This document shows, piece by piece, positions 6,627-12,245 of a stretch of 12,245 bases of DNA. How positions within the stretch are numbered: position 1 is the stretch's first letter; each line of letters begins with the position of its first letter. A program made the translations under genes and the position numbers. Below the pieces are notes generated by a model. It was given only the letters and a program-made list of their open reading frames with translations. It was not told where the DNA came from and did not search any database. This DNA comes from JBBCJM01 sp037190175 (GTDB lineage Bacteria > Pseudomonadota > Alphaproteobacteria > Rhodobacterales > Rhodobacteraceae), in contig JBBCJM010000104.1 in NCBI GenBank assembly GCA_037190175.1, positions 1-12,245 on the forward strand, written 5' to 3'.

Positions 6627-6652
6627 CGGACCCCACGGGGTCCGAACAGAGG
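6627..6652 (+). promoter_or_regulatory. Leader hairpin directly ahead of the TadG-like ribosome binding site
   Basis: CGGACCCC (6627-6634) and GGGGTCCG (6637-6644) are perfect complements, giving a 7-bp stem with a CACG loop. The stem ends 2 nt before AGAGGA (6647-6652), the ribosome binding site that places the start at 6662 with 9 nt spacing. An ATG at 6653 abuts this site too closely and is unlikely to be used. The hairpin could affect access of ribosomes or protect the 5' end. It is too far upstream of a stop codon, and lacks a T-run, to be a terminator. Confidence 0.4.
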
Positions 6653-6661
6653 ATGTGTGAC

Positions 6662-8332
6662 ATGGACGGTCGCATCGAGACGACCCCGAAGGCGCTGCCC
6701 GCCGCCCCCCGGCTGCGGCAGGCGGCGCGGCACTTCGCCAGGAACGAGGACGGCTCGCTGATCGTCTTCGGGATGGTGCTTTTCGTGCTGATGATCATGA
6801 TCGGCGGCATCGCGGTCGACGTGATGCGCTACGAGCAGCGCCGCGTGGCGCTGCAGCAGACCATCGACCGTTCGGTGCTGGCCGCGGCCGCGCTGAACCA
6901 GAGCCTCGACCCCGAGGCGGTGGTCAACGACTATTTCGACAAGGCGGACCTCTTGCCCCACCTCAAGTCCGTGGTGGTGCGCGAGGGGCTGAACTTCCGC
7001 AACGTCGAGGCGGCGGCGGGATCGGACCTGCGCACCTTCTTCATGCACATGGTCGGCATCCCCGAACTGGCCGTCGACACGCTGAGCCAGGCCGAACAGC
7101 GCATCGGCAACGTCGAGATCGCGCTGGTGCTGGACATCTCGGGCTCGATGAACTCGAACAACCGCGCCACCAACATGAAGGCGGCGGCCAAGGACTTCAT
7201 CGACACCGTCCTGGGCAACGACGTGGAGGGGCGGATCTCGATCTCGATCGTGCCCTACAACGGGCAGGTGAACCTGGGGCCGGTGCTGCGCGCGAAGTTC
7301 AACGCGACCCCGACGAACGGCGCGGCCAACGTCGACTGCGTGGACCTGCCGGCCAGCGTCTATACCACGCTGACGCTGTCGCGCACGCTGCAGCTGCCGA
7401 TGACGGCCCACGCCGACACCTTCTCGACCACCACGCAGGGCACCAGCTATACCGCGATCCAGGGCCATACGGTGGACGCCAGCGGCACCCGCACCAACGT
7501 CTGGTGCCCGCCCGAGGCCACCAACATCGTGCGCGTGATGAGCAACAACCGCACCCAGCTGAAGGCGCAGATCGACGCGCTGAAGGTCGTGGGCGCCACC
7601 TCGATCAACGCCGGGATGCGCTGGGGCCTGATGCTGCTCGACCCCGCCATGCGGCCGATGATCAACGAGCTGATCGCCTCGGGCCACGTGAACCCGGGCT
7701 TCGGCGGCCGTCCCTTCGACTGGACCGACGACGAGGCGATGAAGGTGATCGTGCTGATGACCGACGGCGAGCATTTCGCCGAGGAGCGGGTGAACCTTGC
7801 CTACAAGTCGGGTGACTCGCCCATCTACTACAGCTCGGCCGACAATGCCTTCGCCATCGAGCATACCACGGGCCGGCCCTCGGGCGTGAGCAACAACAAC
7901 CGGTTCTGGTATCCGGCACGTTCCTCGGGCAGCGGCGAATGGACCTCGCTGCGCACGGGCTACGTCAAGCAGACCTGGCCGCAGGTCTGGGCGCGGGCGC
8001 GGCTGAGCTGGGTGGCCTGGCAGCTCTATGCCCGGGCGCTGGGCACCAGCTCGTCCACCCGGACCAACCAGTACAACACGGCGATGAACAACTTCCGCAC
8101 CCTGACGCCGATCGGCACCATGGACACCCAGCTGGACACCATGTGCAACCTGGCCAAGAACCGTGGCGTGCTGATCTACGGCATCGCCTTCGAGGCGCCC
8201 TCCAACGGCAAGAAGGTGATCGAGAAATGCGCCTCCACCATCGCGCATTACTACGACGCCACGGGGCTGGAGATCCGCTCGGCCTTCCGTTCGATCGCCG
8301 CCAACATCAGCCAGCTGAGGCTGACGCAATGA
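6662..8332 (+). CDS. TadG-like membrane-anchored protein with von Willebrand factor A domain
   Basis: This 556-residue protein is TadG-like. It has one N-terminal membrane helix (about 33-53) after a basic segment, then VDVMRYEQRRVALQQTIDRSVLAAAAL, typical of TadG in Rhodobacteraceae. The rest is predicted to be periplasmic and carries a VWA domain. The metal-site motif is DISGSM (Asp158, Ser160, Ser162), with Thr313 in GATSINAGMRWGL and Asp367 in VIVLMTDGEH. Between the two halves sits a long Ser/Thr/Asn-rich insert (about 200-300), and another loop lies at about 385-480. Four cysteines (226, 282, 495, 523) could form disulfides. The segment before the helix reads EDG-SLIVF, so the Glu at +5 found in processed pseudopilins is missing. 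The start is set by AGAGGA 9 nt upstream. Its stop overlaps the next start (ATGA). It probably helps assemble or anchor a Tad-type surface structure. Confidence 0.9.
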   Translation: MDGRIETTPKALPAAPRLRQAARHFARNEDGSLIVFGMVLFVLMIMIGGIAVDVMRYEQRRVALQQTIDRSVLAAAALNQSLDPEAVVNDYFDKADLLPHLKSVVVREGLNFRNVEAAAGSDLRTFFMHMVGIPELAVDTLSQAEQRIGNVEIALVLDISGSMNSNNRATNMKAAAKDFIDTVLGNDVEGRISISIVPYNGQVNLGPVLRAKFNATPTNGAANVDCVDLPASVYTTLTLSRTLQLPMTAHADTFSTTTQGTSYTAIQGHTVDASGTRTNVWCPPEATNIVRVMSNNRTQLKAQIDALKVVGATSINAGMRWGLMLLDPAMRPMINELIASGHVNPGFGGRPFDWTDDEAMKVIVLMTDGEHFAEERVNLAYKSGDSPIYYSSADNAFAIEHTTGRPSGVSNNNRFWYPARSSGSGEWTSLRTGYVKQTWPQVWARARLSWVAWQLYARALGTSSSTRTNQYNTAMNNFRTLTPIGTMDTQLDTMCNLAKNRGVLIYGIAFEAPSNGKKVIEKCASTIAHYYDATGLEIRSAFRSIAANISQLRLTQ

Positions 8333-8898
8333 CCACCCACCGCCGCCCTCTCGTTCTCCCGCGCCTCCGCGGCCGGCTCGCGCGCCTGATCGGCCGCGAG
8401 GACGGGGCGGCGGCGGTGGAACTGGTCTTCGTGCTGCCGCTGGTGATGCTGCTCTTCATGCTCGCCTTCGAAAGCGGCCTCTACATGGTCCGCCACATCA
8501 TGCTGGAGCGGGCCGTGGACCAGACGGTGCGCGACCTGCGGCTGGGGCGTCTGGCCGGCATCGCGCCCGACGAGATGCACAACGCGCTGAAGGACCGGAT
8601 CTGCGACCGCGCCCCGGTGCTGCGCCATTGCGGCGACACGATCCGCATCGAGTTGCAGCCGGTCCCGACCACCACCTGGGCCCTGCCCGCCGGTCCGGTC
8701 ACCTGCTTCGACCGCGACGAGGAGGTGAACCCCTCGCTGACCCCGAAACCGGGCGTGGGCAACGAACTGATGCTGGTGCGGGTCTGCGTCATCCAGGACG
8801 CGATCTTTCCCGGCACCGCCTTCTCGCAGGCGATCAAGAGCGACGAACAGGGCGGCTACCGGCTGGTCTCCATCAACGGCTTCGTGAACGAGCCCTGA
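8329..8898 (+). CDS. TadE-like pseudopilin
   Basis: This 189-residue protein overlaps the TadG-like stop by 4 bp (ATGA) and has GAGG 8 nt upstream. A basic N-terminus ends in EDG followed by AAAVELVFVLPLVMLLFMLA (27-46), a TadE-type helix. Gly26 followed by Glu at +5 (Glu31) fits the prepilin-peptidase pattern G|XXXXE. The exported part (about 50-189) has four cysteines (92, 101, 126, 153), possibly two disulfides. In characterised Tad systems, TadE and TadF are minor pseudopilins processed by TadV and needed for Flp pilus assembly. That role is inferred here, since no other Tad component is visible. Whether it should be named TadE or TadF is uncertain. Confidence 0.83.
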   Translation: MTTHRRPLVLPRLRGRLARLIGREDGAAAVELVFVLPLVMLLFMLAFESGLYMVRHIMLERAVDQTVRDLRLGRLAGIAPDEMHNALKDRICDRAPVLRHCGDTIRIELQPVPTTTWALPAGPVTCFDRDEEVNPSLTPKPGVGNELMLVRVCVIQDAIFPGTAFSQAIKSDEQGGYRLVSINGFVNEP

Positions 8899-8902
8899 GG
8901 TC

Positions 8903-9481
8903 ATGATGCAACGCGATCTTCCCGCCCGCCGTTTTCGCCGCCTGCGCCGGTTCCTGCGCCGGCAGCGCGGCTCCATGCTGGTCGAGACGGTGCTGGTGGT
9001 GCCGTTCCTGCTGTGGGGCTACGTGGCGCTCTATACCTATTGGGACGCCTATCGCTCGATGACCAACCTGCAGAAGGTCGCCTATGCGATGTCGGACCTG
9101 ATCTCGCGCGAGCAGCGGGCGATCAACAACGGCTATATCGTCGGGATCCGCAACACGATGAACTCCATGCTGGCCAGCGACCAGCAGGTGCAGCTGCGGG
9201 TGACCTCGATCATGTGGGACGAGTGGGACGACCGCTATGAGGTGGAATGGTCGCGCTCGCCCACCGGGATGCCGCTGCTGACCACGCCGCAGCTGGCCGG
9301 CATGACCGACCGGATCCCGCTGATGACCGACGGCCGCACCGCGATCATCTTCGAGGCGTCGATCCTCTACCGGCCCCCGATGTCCTTCGGCTTCGGCACG
9401 CTGGCGGGGCTCAAGGAGACGACCTTCCGCGAGTTCATCGTCACCCCGCCCCGCTACGCCCCCCGCATCGTGCTGCAATAG
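8903..9481 (+). CDS. TadE/TadF-like pseudopilin
   Basis: This protein has 192 residues, 4 bp after the previous stop. Two consecutive ATGs (8903 and 8906) are possible starts; GAGG at 8897-8900 suits the second one better (5 nt spacing). The N-terminus is strongly basic (RRFRRLRRFLRRQRG). It is followed by SMLVETVLVVPFLLWGYVAL, with Glu at +5 after Gly23, again a prepilin-peptidase-like motif. The helix at about 25-47 is followed by an exported domain of about 140 residues with no cysteine and several tryptophans (IMWDEWDDRYEVEW, 103-116). It is the third gene of the TadG-TadE-TadF-like operon and ends 14 bp before the convergent homoserine dehydrogenase stop, with no obvious terminator between. 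Confidence 0.8.
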   Translation: MMQRDLPARRFRRLRRFLRRQRGSMLVETVLVVPFLLWGYVALYTYWDAYRSMTNLQKVAYAMSDLISREQRAINNGYIVGIRNTMNSMLASDQQVQLRVTSIMWDEWDDRYEVEWSRSPTGMPLLTTPQLAGMTDRIPLMTDGRTAIIFEASILYRPPMSFGFGTLAGLKETTFREFIVTPPRYAPRIVLQ

Positions 9482-9495
9482 CGGCGGGCAGGGGC

Positions 9496-10782
9496 TCAGA
9501 CCTCCTCGATCCGCAGCGCCACCGGGGCGCCGACCAGCACGCCGGTGGCGGCGAAGAGGCCCACGGCATGGGCGATGTCGTCGCGGGTGGCCTTGTGGGT
9601 CACGATCAGCACCGGGGCGTCGGGCCCCTCGTGGCCGTATTGCCGCATCCGGGCGATCGAGACCCCGGCCTCGCCCAGGGCAGTGGCGATCTTGGCCAGC
9701 GCGCCGGGCTTGTCGACCAGCGTCATCCGCAGATACCAGGCCGCCGGCGTGGCCACCGAGGCGGCCGGCGGGCGCAACAGCGTGGCGGCCGGCTGGCCGA
9801 AGACCGGCAGCCGGCAGCCGCGGGCGAGGTCGATCACGTCGGCCACCACCGCGCTGGCCGTGGGGCCGGAGCCCGCGCCGGGCCCCCGCAGCACGATCTG
9901 GCCCACCGCGTCGCCCTCCAGCACCACCATGTTGGTGCCGCCGGGCAGCTGCCCCAGCGGGCTGTCGGCCGGCACCAGGCAGGGCGACATGCGCTGTTCC
10001 AGCCCCCGCCCGGTCATCTGCGCCACGCCCAAGAGCTTGATGCGATAGCCCATGTCCTCGGCCCGGCGGATGTCGTCGATCGAGATGTTCTCGATCCCCT
10101 CCAGCTCCACCCGGTCGAAGGCCACCTGCGCGCCGAAGGCGATGGCGGCCAGCAGGCTCAGCTTGTGCCCGGCGTCGATGCCCCCCACGTCCAGCTGCGG
10201 GTCGGCCTCCAGGTAGCCCAGCTGCCGCGCCTCTTCGAACACCTGCTCGTAGGGCAGGCCCGCGGACTGCATCCGGGTCAGGATATAGTTGCAGGTGCCG
10301 TTCATCACCCCCATGACCCGGCGCAGGGCATTGCCGGCCAGCCCCTCGGTCAGCGCCTTGATCACCGGGATGCCGCCGGCCACCGCGGCCTCGAAGCGGA
10401 TGGTGCGGCCCGCGGCCTCGGCCGCCAGCGCCAGCGCCTGGCCGTGATGGGCCAAAAGCGCCTTGTTGGCGCTGACCACATCCTTGCCCGTGGCCAGCGC
10501 CGCCTCGGTCGCGGCCAGGGCTGCGCCGTTGTGCCCGCCCATGACCTCCACGAACACGTCCACGTCCGGGCGCCGCGCCACCGATACCGCGTCGTCCTCC
10601 CAGGCATAGGCCGAAAGGTCGGCGTCGCGGTTCTTGGTGCGGTCGCGGGCGCAGACCGCGGCGATCTCCACCGGCCGCCCGGCGCGCGCTGCGATCAGGG
10701 CCGCGTTGCGCTGCACGATCTGCACCACGCCGATCCCCACCGTGCCGAGGCCGGCCAGACCGAGTCGCAGGGGGGCGGGCAT
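9496..10782 (-). CDS. hom: Homoserine dehydrogenase with C-terminal ACT domain
   Basis: This cytoplasmic enzyme reduces aspartate semialdehyde to homoserine with NAD(P)H, the branch step towards threonine, methionine and isoleucine. It has 428 residues, standard for the monofunctional form. The nucleotide-binding loop is GLAGLGTVGIGVV (8-20), with SANKALL (Lys107) and GGIPVIKAL (137-144) following. NGTCNYIL (161-168) and the catalytic signature GYLEADPQLDVGGIDAGHK (189-207, Lys207) are intact. The ACT domain spans about 350-425 (YLRMTLVDKPGALAKIA) and usually mediates threonine feedback. GAGG lies about 8 nt before the ATG. A small lipoprotein gene is 61 bp upstream in the same direction. The gene converges on the Tad-like operon with a 14-bp gap. 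Confidence 0.97.
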   Translation of the reverse strand: MPAPLRLGLAGLGTVGIGVVQIVQRNAALIAARAGRPVEIAAVCARDRTKNRDADLSAYAWEDDAVSVARRPDVDVFVEVMGGHNGAALAATEAALATGKDVVSANKALLAHHGQALALAAEAAGRTIRFEAAVAGGIPVIKALTEGLAGNALRRVMGVMNGTCNYILTRMQSAGLPYEQVFEEARQLGYLEADPQLDVGGIDAGHKLSLLAAIAFGAQVAFDRVELEGIENISIDDIRRAEDMGYRIKLLGVAQMTGRGLEQRMSPCLVPADSPLGQLPGGTNMVVLEGDAVGQIVLRGPGAGSGPTASAVVADVIDLARGCRLPVFGQPAATLLRPPAASVATPAAWYLRMTLVDKPGALAKIATALGEAGVSIARMRQYGHEGPDAPVLIVTHKATRDDIAHAVGLFAATGVLVGAPVALRIEEV

Positions 10783-10843
10783 GGGAAACCTCGTCGCAGG
10801 AAAACGCCCCGCCTCCTAGCCCGTCGGTCGGGCGGGCGCAACG

Positions 10844-11083
10844 TCAGCTGACCGGACGGTTGCGGATGGCGGCGGCGCGGTTGCGCAGGGCCGCGGCCCG
10901 GGCGGTGAGCGCGGCCTGCGCCGCCTCGGCCCCGCCGGGCGGCGCCTCGCCCAGTGCCAGGATGCGGGCGGTGGGCAGCAGTTGCGGCGCCGGCGCGTCT
11001 GTGAAGGCGCGGCCGGCCGCGTCCACCTGCGGAAAGGTGGCGCAGCCCGCCAGGAGGAGAAGCGCGAGGGCCGGGCGAAGCAT
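10844..11083 (-). CDS. Small lipoprotein of unknown function
   Basis: From the ATG at 11083 this is a 79-residue protein beginning MLRPALALLLLAGCATFPQ. LAGC is a valid lipobox, with Cys14 as the lipidation site. The mature protein is about 66 residues, starts ATFPQVDAAGRAF and ends in an Ala/Arg-rich, probably helical segment (LTARAAALRNRAAAIRNR). A second ATG at 11095 would add only four residues; both have weak ribosome binding sites, and the lipobox position favours the shorter form. It is 61 bp upstream of homoserine dehydrogenase in the same direction and divergent from a TetR-family gene 82 bp away. I do not recognise a functional family. Residue +2 is Ala, which suggests outer-membrane sorting by the usual rule. 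Confidence 0.75.
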   Translation of the reverse strand: MLRPALALLLLAGCATFPQVDAAGRAFTDAPAPQLLPTARILALGEAPPGGAEAAQAALTARAAALRNRAAAIRNRPVS

Positions 11084-11136
11084 GGCCGCCACCATAGGGG
11101 CGCGAGCAAGGACCGGCAAGCGGCGGGGGTTGGAAC

Positions 11137-11150
11137 TGAACGGGTGTTCA
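11137..11150. promoter_or_regulatory. Perfect palindrome upstream of the TetR gene, candidate operator
   Basis: TGAAC-GGGT-GTTCA is a perfect inverted repeat (5-bp arms, 4-nt spacer) in the 82-bp gap between the divergent lipoprotein and TetR-family genes, 15 bp before the TetR start. A TTGGAA (11130-11135) and TAGCTT (11153-11158) separated by 17 bp would place the palindrome inside the promoter spacer, a classic autorepression arrangement. Those boxes match the consensus only partly (4/6 and 3/6). If that promoter is right, the mRNA would start at or within a base or two of the ATG, which would fit the absence of a ribosome binding site. Confidence 0.5.
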
Positions 11151-11165
11151 TCTAGCTTGGCCGTC

Positions 11166-11762
11166 ATGGCCCGCCGTTCTGGTTCGACCGCCGAGGATAC
11201 CCGCGCCCGCCTGCGCGCCGCCGCGCTGCGGCTGTTCGCGCGACAAGGCTATGCCGCGGTGTCGATGCGGCAGATCGCGGCTGAGGTGGGGGTGCAGGCC
11301 GGGGCGCTCTATCTCTATACGCCCGACAAGCAGGGGCTGCTCTACGACCTGATGCAGGGGCATCTGGCGGAGCTGCACGCCGCGCTGGCCGGGCTGCCGA
11401 GGCTCTCCGACCCCGCGGCGCGGCTGGAGCGTTTCGCCCGCTTCCACGTCACCTGGCACCTCGACCGGCCCGAGGCGGTGTTCGTGGCCTATATGGAGCT
11501 GCGCAACCTGAGCCCGGAGAACTTCGTCGCCGTCGAGGCCGGCCGGCGCGCCTATGAGGACGCGCTGGAGGCGATCCTGCGCGACGGGCAGGCGGCGGGG
11601 GTCTTCGCGGTGGCCGACACCCGGCTGACCACGCTGGCGCTGATCGCCATGCTGACCGGGGTCACGCAATGGTTCCGCGAGGGTGGGCGCTTGAGCCGGG
11701 CGCAGGTGGCCGACCATTATGCGGCGATGGCGCTGAACGCGGTGCGGGTGCGGGGGGACTGA
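11166..11762 (+). CDS. TetR/AcrR-family transcriptional regulator
   Basis: This 198-residue protein is a dimeric DNA-binding regulator. The N-terminal helix-turn-helix covers about residues 10-55: ALRLFARQGYAAVSMRQIA, then EVGVQAGALYLYTPDKQGLL. The ligand-binding domain contains FHVTWHLDRPEAVFVAYMELRNLSPE and ALIAMLTGVTQWFREGGRLS. That pattern resembles the C-terminal domains of TetR proteins that sense acyl-CoA-type ligands (KstR2-like), but this is only an impression. The start at 11166 directly precedes the first domain helix, lacks a clear ribosome binding site and lies 15 bp after a perfect palindrome, so autorepression is likely. The stop TGA is immediately followed by the next ATG, which points to coupled expression with the membrane protein. 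Its target genes may lie past the window edge. Confidence 0.92.
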   Translation: MARRSGSTAEDTRARLRAAALRLFARQGYAAVSMRQIAAEVGVQAGALYLYTPDKQGLLYDLMQGHLAELHAALAGLPRLSDPAARLERFARFHVTWHLDRPEAVFVAYMELRNLSPENFVAVEAGRRAYEDALEAILRDGQAAGVFAVADTRLTTLALIAMLTGVTQWFREGGRLSRAQVADHYAAMALNAVRVRGD

Positions 11763-12245
11763 ATGGCGCGCAGGAAGCCGGAGCCGCAGGGGGACAAGGT
11801 GCTGGCGCGGCTGCGCCCGGCGCCGGCGCGGCGGACGATCGTCACCGGGCTGATTGCGGTGCTGGGCGCGGTGCCGCTGGCCTGGGCGGCGGCGCAGGGG
11901 GCAGGGCCGGTCGCCCTGGCGGCGGGGGTGGCGGTGGCGGCCCTCGGCCTTGTCGCCGCGCGGGCGGTCTGGCGGGCCACGGCGCGGGCGCTGGTGCTGA
12001 CCGAGACGGAACTGCGCGAGGAGGGCGGCCGGCTGGTCGCCCGGGTGGCGGAGGTGGCCGAGGTGCGCCACGCCGCGCTGTCGCTGCGCCCCGCCGGCGG
12101 CTTCGGCCTGACGCTGGCCACGGCCGAGGCCCGGCCGGCCTGGGTGCCCGGGCTCTGGTGGCGGATCGGCGGGCGGGTGGGCGTGGGCGGCACCACCCCG
12201 CGCGGCGGGGGGCGGCTGCTTGCCGACCACCGCCCCGCGCCGCGG
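11763..12245 (+). CDS. Two-helix membrane protein of unknown function, partial at window end
   Basis: The reading frame starts at an ATG directly abutting the TetR stop (TGA-ATG) and stays open for 161 codons to the window edge. It begins MARRKPEPQGDKVLARLRPA, then has two predicted membrane helices joined by a short turn (about 25-44 and 49-67). A soluble domain follows, beginning LVLTETELREEGGRLVARV and continuing through LWWRIGGRVGVGGTTPRGGG. The two-helix plus short beta-rich domain layout resembles small PH-like membrane proteins, but I do not recognise the family firmly. Coupling to the TetR gene suggests co-regulation. Translation probably depends on ribosomes finishing the TetR gene. 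The true length is unknown, though the glycine-rich end suggests the stop is near. Confidence 0.75.
   Translation, partial: MARRKPEPQGDKVLARLRPAPARRTIVTGLIAVLGAVPLAWAAAQGAGPVALAAGVAVAALGLVAARAVWRATARALVLTETELREEGGRLVARVAEVAEVRHAALSLRPAGGFGLTLATAEARPAWVPGLWWRIGGRVGVGGTTPRGGGRLLADHRPAPR

Larger units (their letters stand above)
6131..6661. other. 531-bp divergent intergenic region between gdh and the Tad-like operon
   Basis: No coding region is supported here. Frames that cross it lack family similarity and ribosome binding sites. From left to right it holds the gdh ribosome binding site (GAGG, minus strand, just above 6130), an imperfect dyad CCGCCG (6245-6250)/CGGCGG (6273-6278) with flanking T/A blocks in the expected gdh promoter zone, and a very GC-rich block at about 6290-6356. 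A CtrA-like box follows at 6357-6375 and a hairpin at 6627-6644. The stretch from 6376 to 6626 shows nothing else I can name. If the CtrA-like box marks the Tad-like promoter, its mRNA has a leader of roughly 260 nt. Confidence 0.6.

Noticed and set aside
6416..8329. A 637-codon open frame on the minus strand opposite the TadG-like gene
   Set aside because: Low-complexity composition and no ribosome binding site. The opposite strand encodes a VWA protein with intact metal-site motifs.
9479..9500. Bidirectional terminator between the convergent Tad-like and hom genes
   Set aside because: The gap is only 14 bp and I see no stable hairpin or T-run in it.
10800..10843. GCCCG-TCGGT-CGGGC hairpin between hom and the lipoprotein gene, considered as a terminator
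   Set aside because: The stem is only 5 bp, without a T-run, and such pairs occur often by chance at this GC content.
11148..12230. A 360-codon minus-strand frame opposite the TetR gene
   Set aside because: Composition is Arg/His/Gln/Gly-rich without family features, and the plus-strand TetR and membrane protein explain the region.
1..12245. CRISPR array, tRNA/rRNA genes, prophage or insertion sequence genes
   Set aside because: No regularly spaced direct repeats, tRNA-like cloverleaf, transposase, integrase or phage structural motif was visible on either strand.

Overview
The window is very GC-rich with strong G/C third-position bias, and its gene content points to an alphaproteobacterium of the Rhodobacteraceae/Paracoccaceae type. 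The indicators are a heterotetrameric sarcosine oxidase operon, a mitochondrial-like glutamate dehydrogenase, TadG/TadE/TadF-like genes behind a CtrA-like box, and a homoserine dehydrogenase with an ACT domain. This placement is an inference from families and composition; no rRNA or other taxonomic marker is present.

Region 1 (1-4467, minus strand) is a sarcosine-demethylation operon read right to left. It starts with a RibD-C/DHFR-like reductase (3949-4467), then soxB (2617-3870), an unrecognised exported four-cysteine protein (1921-2607), soxD (1332-1712) and the 5' part of soxA (1342 to the window edge). SoxA, SoxB and SoxD are subunits of one cytoplasmic enzyme that oxidises sarcosine and passes the methyl carbon to tetrahydrofolate. 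The unusual point is that soxB and soxD, normally adjacent, are separated by about 900 bp holding the exported-protein gene and a pair of inverted palindromic repeats.

Region 2 (4468-6130, minus strand) holds a repeat-rich gap with nested inverted repeats and a probable terminator, then a 476-residue glutamate dehydrogenase. Its sequence resembles the mitochondrial GLUD type. A 531-bp divergent gap (6131-6661) follows, with a CtrA-like box and a hairpin just ahead of the next gene's ribosome binding site.

Region 3 (6662-9481, plus strand) is a tight three-gene operon: a TadG-like protein with a von Willebrand factor A domain, then two TadE/TadF-like pseudopilins. No Tad ATPase, platform, secretin or Flp pilin gene is in the window.

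Region 4 (9496-12245) contains homoserine dehydrogenase and a small lipoprotein on the minus strand. Divergent from these on the plus strand are a TetR-family regulator and a two-helix membrane protein that runs off the window. A perfect TetR-style palindrome lies between the divergent pair. I found no tRNA, rRNA, CRISPR, transposase or phage gene. The most promising leads are the interrupted sox operon and the stand-alone CtrA-linked Tad minor-pilin operon. Neither is proven to be a new system.
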